NCBI GenBank assembly: GCA_965153455.1
Contig: OZ234503.1
Location: forward strand, 13,769,118-13,833,117
DNA: 64,000 nucleotides
Origin: Sphagnum compactum
Lineage: Eukaryota > Bryophyta > Sphagnopsida > Sphagnales
Direction: 5' to 3'
Under the pieces are notes generated by a model. It did not search any database. It saw only the letters and a list, made by a program, of their open reading frames with translations, and had not been told where the DNA came from. Within the stretch, counting starts at the first letter, position 1. Every line of letters begins with the position of its first letter. Below are positions 60,701 through 64,000 of this stretch, piece after piece. The translations under genes and the position numbers were made by a program.

Positions 60701-62292
60701 CAGCAGCAACCCCATTAAACCCTAAAACCTCCTAAACCCACTAGTTTTTGAAAATGTAGCAACCCCATTGAACCCTAAACCCACAGTGTTTTGCTCTTAG
60801 TGAGATCAGATAGGGTTTTGCAAATTGTTTGATTGAACACTGTCTGTAATTTTCTATTTTGCAGACTCAAATTTATGGATTCTGTCTTGGAATTCAAAAC
60901 AGTACGTTGCCAGAGATCATCATTGGGTGTGAGTATTTCAGACCCACCTATCTGAGAATGGTCCTAGCTTTCTTCTTGAGGAGGAGGTCACTCTTTGTGT
61001 ATGCAATTATTGGGCACCTCTTATGGATCTGAAGGTTCTTATTTTGCTACCTAATTTATCGTAAATGGGATGAAGGTCAATAGATCTATTCTTATTCTAT
61101 TATTACTCTTTTTTCCAGTTAATCCACCTCCAAAGTAAATTAAAGGAAGACCTTATTTTGAACTAATGTCATTTTAAAAACATTGTAACTGATCTCATCC
61201 AGTCCTTGTGAAACAGAAAACCTGTTTTTTGAGTTGCAGTATTTGTTGCACCTCTTACAATATTGAGGGACTGATGATGGTAGTTTGTTATGGCATACAG
61301 TGCTTTCCATGTCTGGCTACTCTTTCACCTTCAACCAGGAAGATAAGTTGCTAGGCTGGATTCCATCAACCTGTAAGTGATTTTGCCCAAGTGGTACACT
61401 CTTAGTGTGCACATTCTCGTTGACACAAGCTATTATCAGAATTTCTTAGGGCGATTTGCTAAAATCTGTGAAAAATTGAATGATTTTTGGATTTGGATGT
61501 ACCAATCAGCAGATTGTCCATAACCAATTATTCCCAGTACTCTTGGAATGAAATCAGCTTAGTGGAAGCTTTACTTTTACTCCATCTTATTTTCAAAAGT
61601 AGCCTATGAAGTATTTGTTGCAGAACTGTAGTGTTTTTGTAACTATTTGTTGTTGGAATTGAATTTAGTGTGAATAGGGTTTCCACTTGTTTGTGTTTAT
61701 TCTCAAGGAGTGTTTCTGCACACCTGTTTTAGTGTCAGTCAAATATCAGTCAAATGTCAGTCAAATGTCAATAGTGTTAAGCACCAATGTAGTAGCGCAC
61801 AACAATTTAGTTGTACTAAATTAACTAAATTGTTGAGCATTTGATAGGATCATCCTGCTTTGGGAAGAGCCTTGAAGTTGAGCTTGGCTCAAAAAAATTC
61901 TCAAACTTGCTTGGGCTTGACATTTGACTGACATTTTGTGAGATGGGCTTTTCCGGGTGTGATGTATGATGCTTGCTGAAATTTTATCATTTTGGGTCAT
62001 GTGTGCAGGCTTTGATGATATTACGGCATCTGCACCAGCACCTGCACCCATCTTTGCACCTGTCTCAACCCCAACCTTTTCTACCCCGCCCTCACCTCCA
62101 CCACCTTCATCTGCCCCAACATCACCATCACCTCCTTCATTGTCTCCCAAACTCTCACCTTCAACTGGGCCTTCTACAGCTCCACCACCATCACCTCCAC
62201 CACCATCTGCAGGTGTCATGGAATTTGTGCTTCCATCTCGTATAATCTCTCTGTCGCTTTTAGGTTTCCTCTTATACCTTTCCTTGCTTTGA
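57758..62292 (+). CDS. Aspartyl-protease-like protein, putatively GPI-anchored, copy 3
   Basis: Ten exons: 57758-58212, 58362-58479, 58701-58951, 59092-59319, 59559-59694, 60046-60131, 60403-60493, 60865-60928, 61301-61372, 62009-62292, giving 594 codons. Exon 1 is nearly the same as copy 2, while exons 5-8 are clearly more diverged than between copies 1 and 2. Active-site segments read LDTASDLLWVPCECQQC and FDTLVLYTYLPSAIY; again both Asp are kept and both Gly lost. Exon 6 is 21 bases longer than in the others and encodes a repeated LDLDL stretch. The Pro/Ser-rich linker with a PPPSPPPPS run and the hydrophobic end (SLSLLGFLLYLSLL) indicate a GPI signal. No disrupting change was seen. Confidence 0.88.
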
Positions 62293-64000
62293 ACAACACT
62301 GAAACACGGTTTCCTGACCAAGTACTTGGCTTTGTTTCTTTGGCTAATGTACATCTTAAAATTTTGAATTATCAACTATGATCTTTCTTTCAAGGCTCTT
62401 CAAATTATTCTGATGATTGCATATTAAATATGTCACATTTTTCAAGTTCATTTTGAAATACAAGTTTTGGGTTTTGAATGTCACAAATTGTTCCACTTTT
62501 GAGCAAATGTTCAATAAAAGCTTTTGAACTACATTTTTTTTGGTTGTAGGTTGTATTTTGTGCATTGCAAGAATGCCTTCACAATCCCAGTTAAACAAAT
62601 AAGCTCAATTGATTTGGTGTGTGCACTTGCCTGTAACTCTAGTGTGCGCCTATATTCTCATTACTGCTAAATCGTTTCCAGGCCACATTGCTCTAGCTTG
62701 CACCTGATGAAAGTAGTACATTTGTGTAGTTATCTACAGGCTAACTCTGCCTAACATTATTTGAACACATCCACCCACAAAATTGTTTTCTGCAATTTTG
62801 CCAAAATGCAAAGAACAAAAATAGAAGGGGAAAAATCTGTCACTATATTCTTTCATTTTGGAAAGAACCCACAAATTTTCAAAAGAAAGATTTCAAATGT
62901 CTTAACCACATTTGGACTCTAAATTTAGTTTGATAGCATTTTAAAAACCAGGTTGGCAACAAGTCACAACCATGTTGCCATCACCTCAAGTTCTCCCATT
63001 GTTGCAAAGTGCGCTACATCGCTTTACGCTCTCCCATCATCGCCATTATTCGAAAGATGTCTAATTCTTGTTGTTCTTGTTGTTGTGCCATCGCTCTGAA
63101 GACACCTCATGCTCTGCCATCACCACAGTCACTTGGAAACTGCTTCACATTCACAGTCGTGCCATCACTTTGAAAACACAACATGAAGTCTCTTGAAGAG
63201 GAAAAACAATCCTCCAAAAGCAAGGAGAGGGAAGAAAAAGTTACCAAGCACATTGATGTAGCTCTTGGAAACATCATCTTCAAAGACAGAGATGTCAACC
63301 CCATTCATGGCCACAAGTATATCAACGAGATTAGAATCATTGGGTATGGTCACATTAGCCCTCTTGCCATCTATAACTGTCAACATTCCTTTTTGACAAC
63401 ATTTAACCTAACTTTTGAGCCCTAGCTTTTTCGGGCCTACCTTTAAGTGTGAATGTAGCATTAGACAAGTTTTAATGGTTTTAGGGTTTGATGGTTCAGC
63501 TCTAAACCTACCTCCATTTGATGCTATATCTGTGTTGGGATGTTACCCAATGATGCAACATCAGAAAATTGAAACTAACTCACATCCAATACCTGGGCTT
63601 CAATTAGTGTTTATCACATCCAGAATGTTGTGCAAGGCATTTCCTCATCCCCAACCATAAACATGAAATATTGGGTACATGAAGCACATCATAGAGTGAA
63701 GATCAAGTAAATGCCATCTCGTGAGCAAATGCTTATGACTGACCAATCGATGTCATTGTATTTCTTTTTAAGTCATTGGAAAACGTTTATCTTGTGCATA
63801 TATTTGTAGGCCAAATTCAATTATTTCATGCTATTTGAAGCATTATTTTCATATAAATTATAATTCATTGTAAGGTATTTACAAGTCCAATTAAACCAAT
63901 GTTGGATAGGTACCAAGTTAAAACTTTGGCATTCTAATAAAATCATGGTTTTAAAAATTATTTAAGTTGACTTATTGGTCCTTTTTAGCTAGTGGACATG
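62293..64000. other. Spacer downstream of protease copy 3
   Basis: No supported gene. Short frames at 63183-63425 and 63415-63660 show no recognisable motif. The flank does not clearly continue the 3' flank shared by copies 1 and 2. Confidence 0.5.

Noticed and set aside
63183-63660. Two short plus-strand frames near the right edge
   Set aside because: Translations match no family I recognise, and there are no splice signals or neighbours that would support a gene.
1-64000. CRISPR arrays, bacterial operons or organelle DNA
   Set aside because: Spliceosomal introns, plant gene families and LTR elements throughout show nuclear plant DNA; tandem repeats seen lack the repeat-spacer pattern of CRISPR.

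Overview
The window is nuclear DNA of a land plant. Three kinds of intact, intron-containing, plant-type genes support this: a type II phosphatidylinositol 4-kinase with two N-terminal ubiquitin-like domains, a SIP-class aquaporin, and three nepenthesin-like, putatively GPI-anchored aspartyl-protease homologues. The abundance of old retroelements, the AT-rich gene-poor spacers and a Ty3/gypsy element carrying a cytosine methyltransferase make me lean to a seed-free plant with a large genome, such as a fern or lycophyte. That placement is inference and I cannot name the species.

Layout. 1-3.2 kb is AT-rich and gene-poor, with a fragment of a non-LTR reverse-transcriptase zinc-binding region. 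3.2-13.4 kb is a decayed Ty3/gypsy retrotransposon with the order gag (two zinc knuckles), retropepsin, DNMT3/DRM-like C5-cytosine methyltransferase, reverse transcriptase/RNase H, integrase, degenerate PHD finger. An 877-bp solo LTR of another family is nested in its 3' LTR. 13.65-15.85 kb is a minus-strand non-LTR element remnant (RT, Cys/His region, restriction-like endonuclease). 16-22.5 kb is repeat-rich spacer with a five-copy minisatellite, a dispersed hairpin repeat and a 1.9-kb element with terminal inverted repeats.

22.5-32.9 kb is the first genic block: a PI4K gamma gene (24184-26210, one intron) whose leader carries three tandem uORF units; two exons of a broken glutaredoxin on the minus strand (28936-29425); and a three-exon SIP aquaporin (31252-32837). 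33-40.7 kb is spacer with tandem and dispersed repeats.

40.7-62.3 kb is a tandem array of three aspartyl-protease-like genes (41199-45759, 47682-52060, 57758-62292). Each has ten exons with the same intron phases and an intact reading frame (589, 606 and 594 codons by my splice model). All three keep both catalytic aspartates but have lost the glycine of each DTG/DSG triad. Copies 1 and 2 share about 1 kb that looks identical by eye across exons 5-7, which suggests gene conversion or very recent duplication. 62.3-64 kb is spacer.

The most unusual object is the methyltransferase-plus-PHD retrotransposon: one element carrying both a potential DNA-methylation writer and a potential histone reader. 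This copy is dead, and most of its nonsense codons can be explained by C-to-T change. Exon coordinates come from hand reading of frames and GT/AG sites. No homology search was run.
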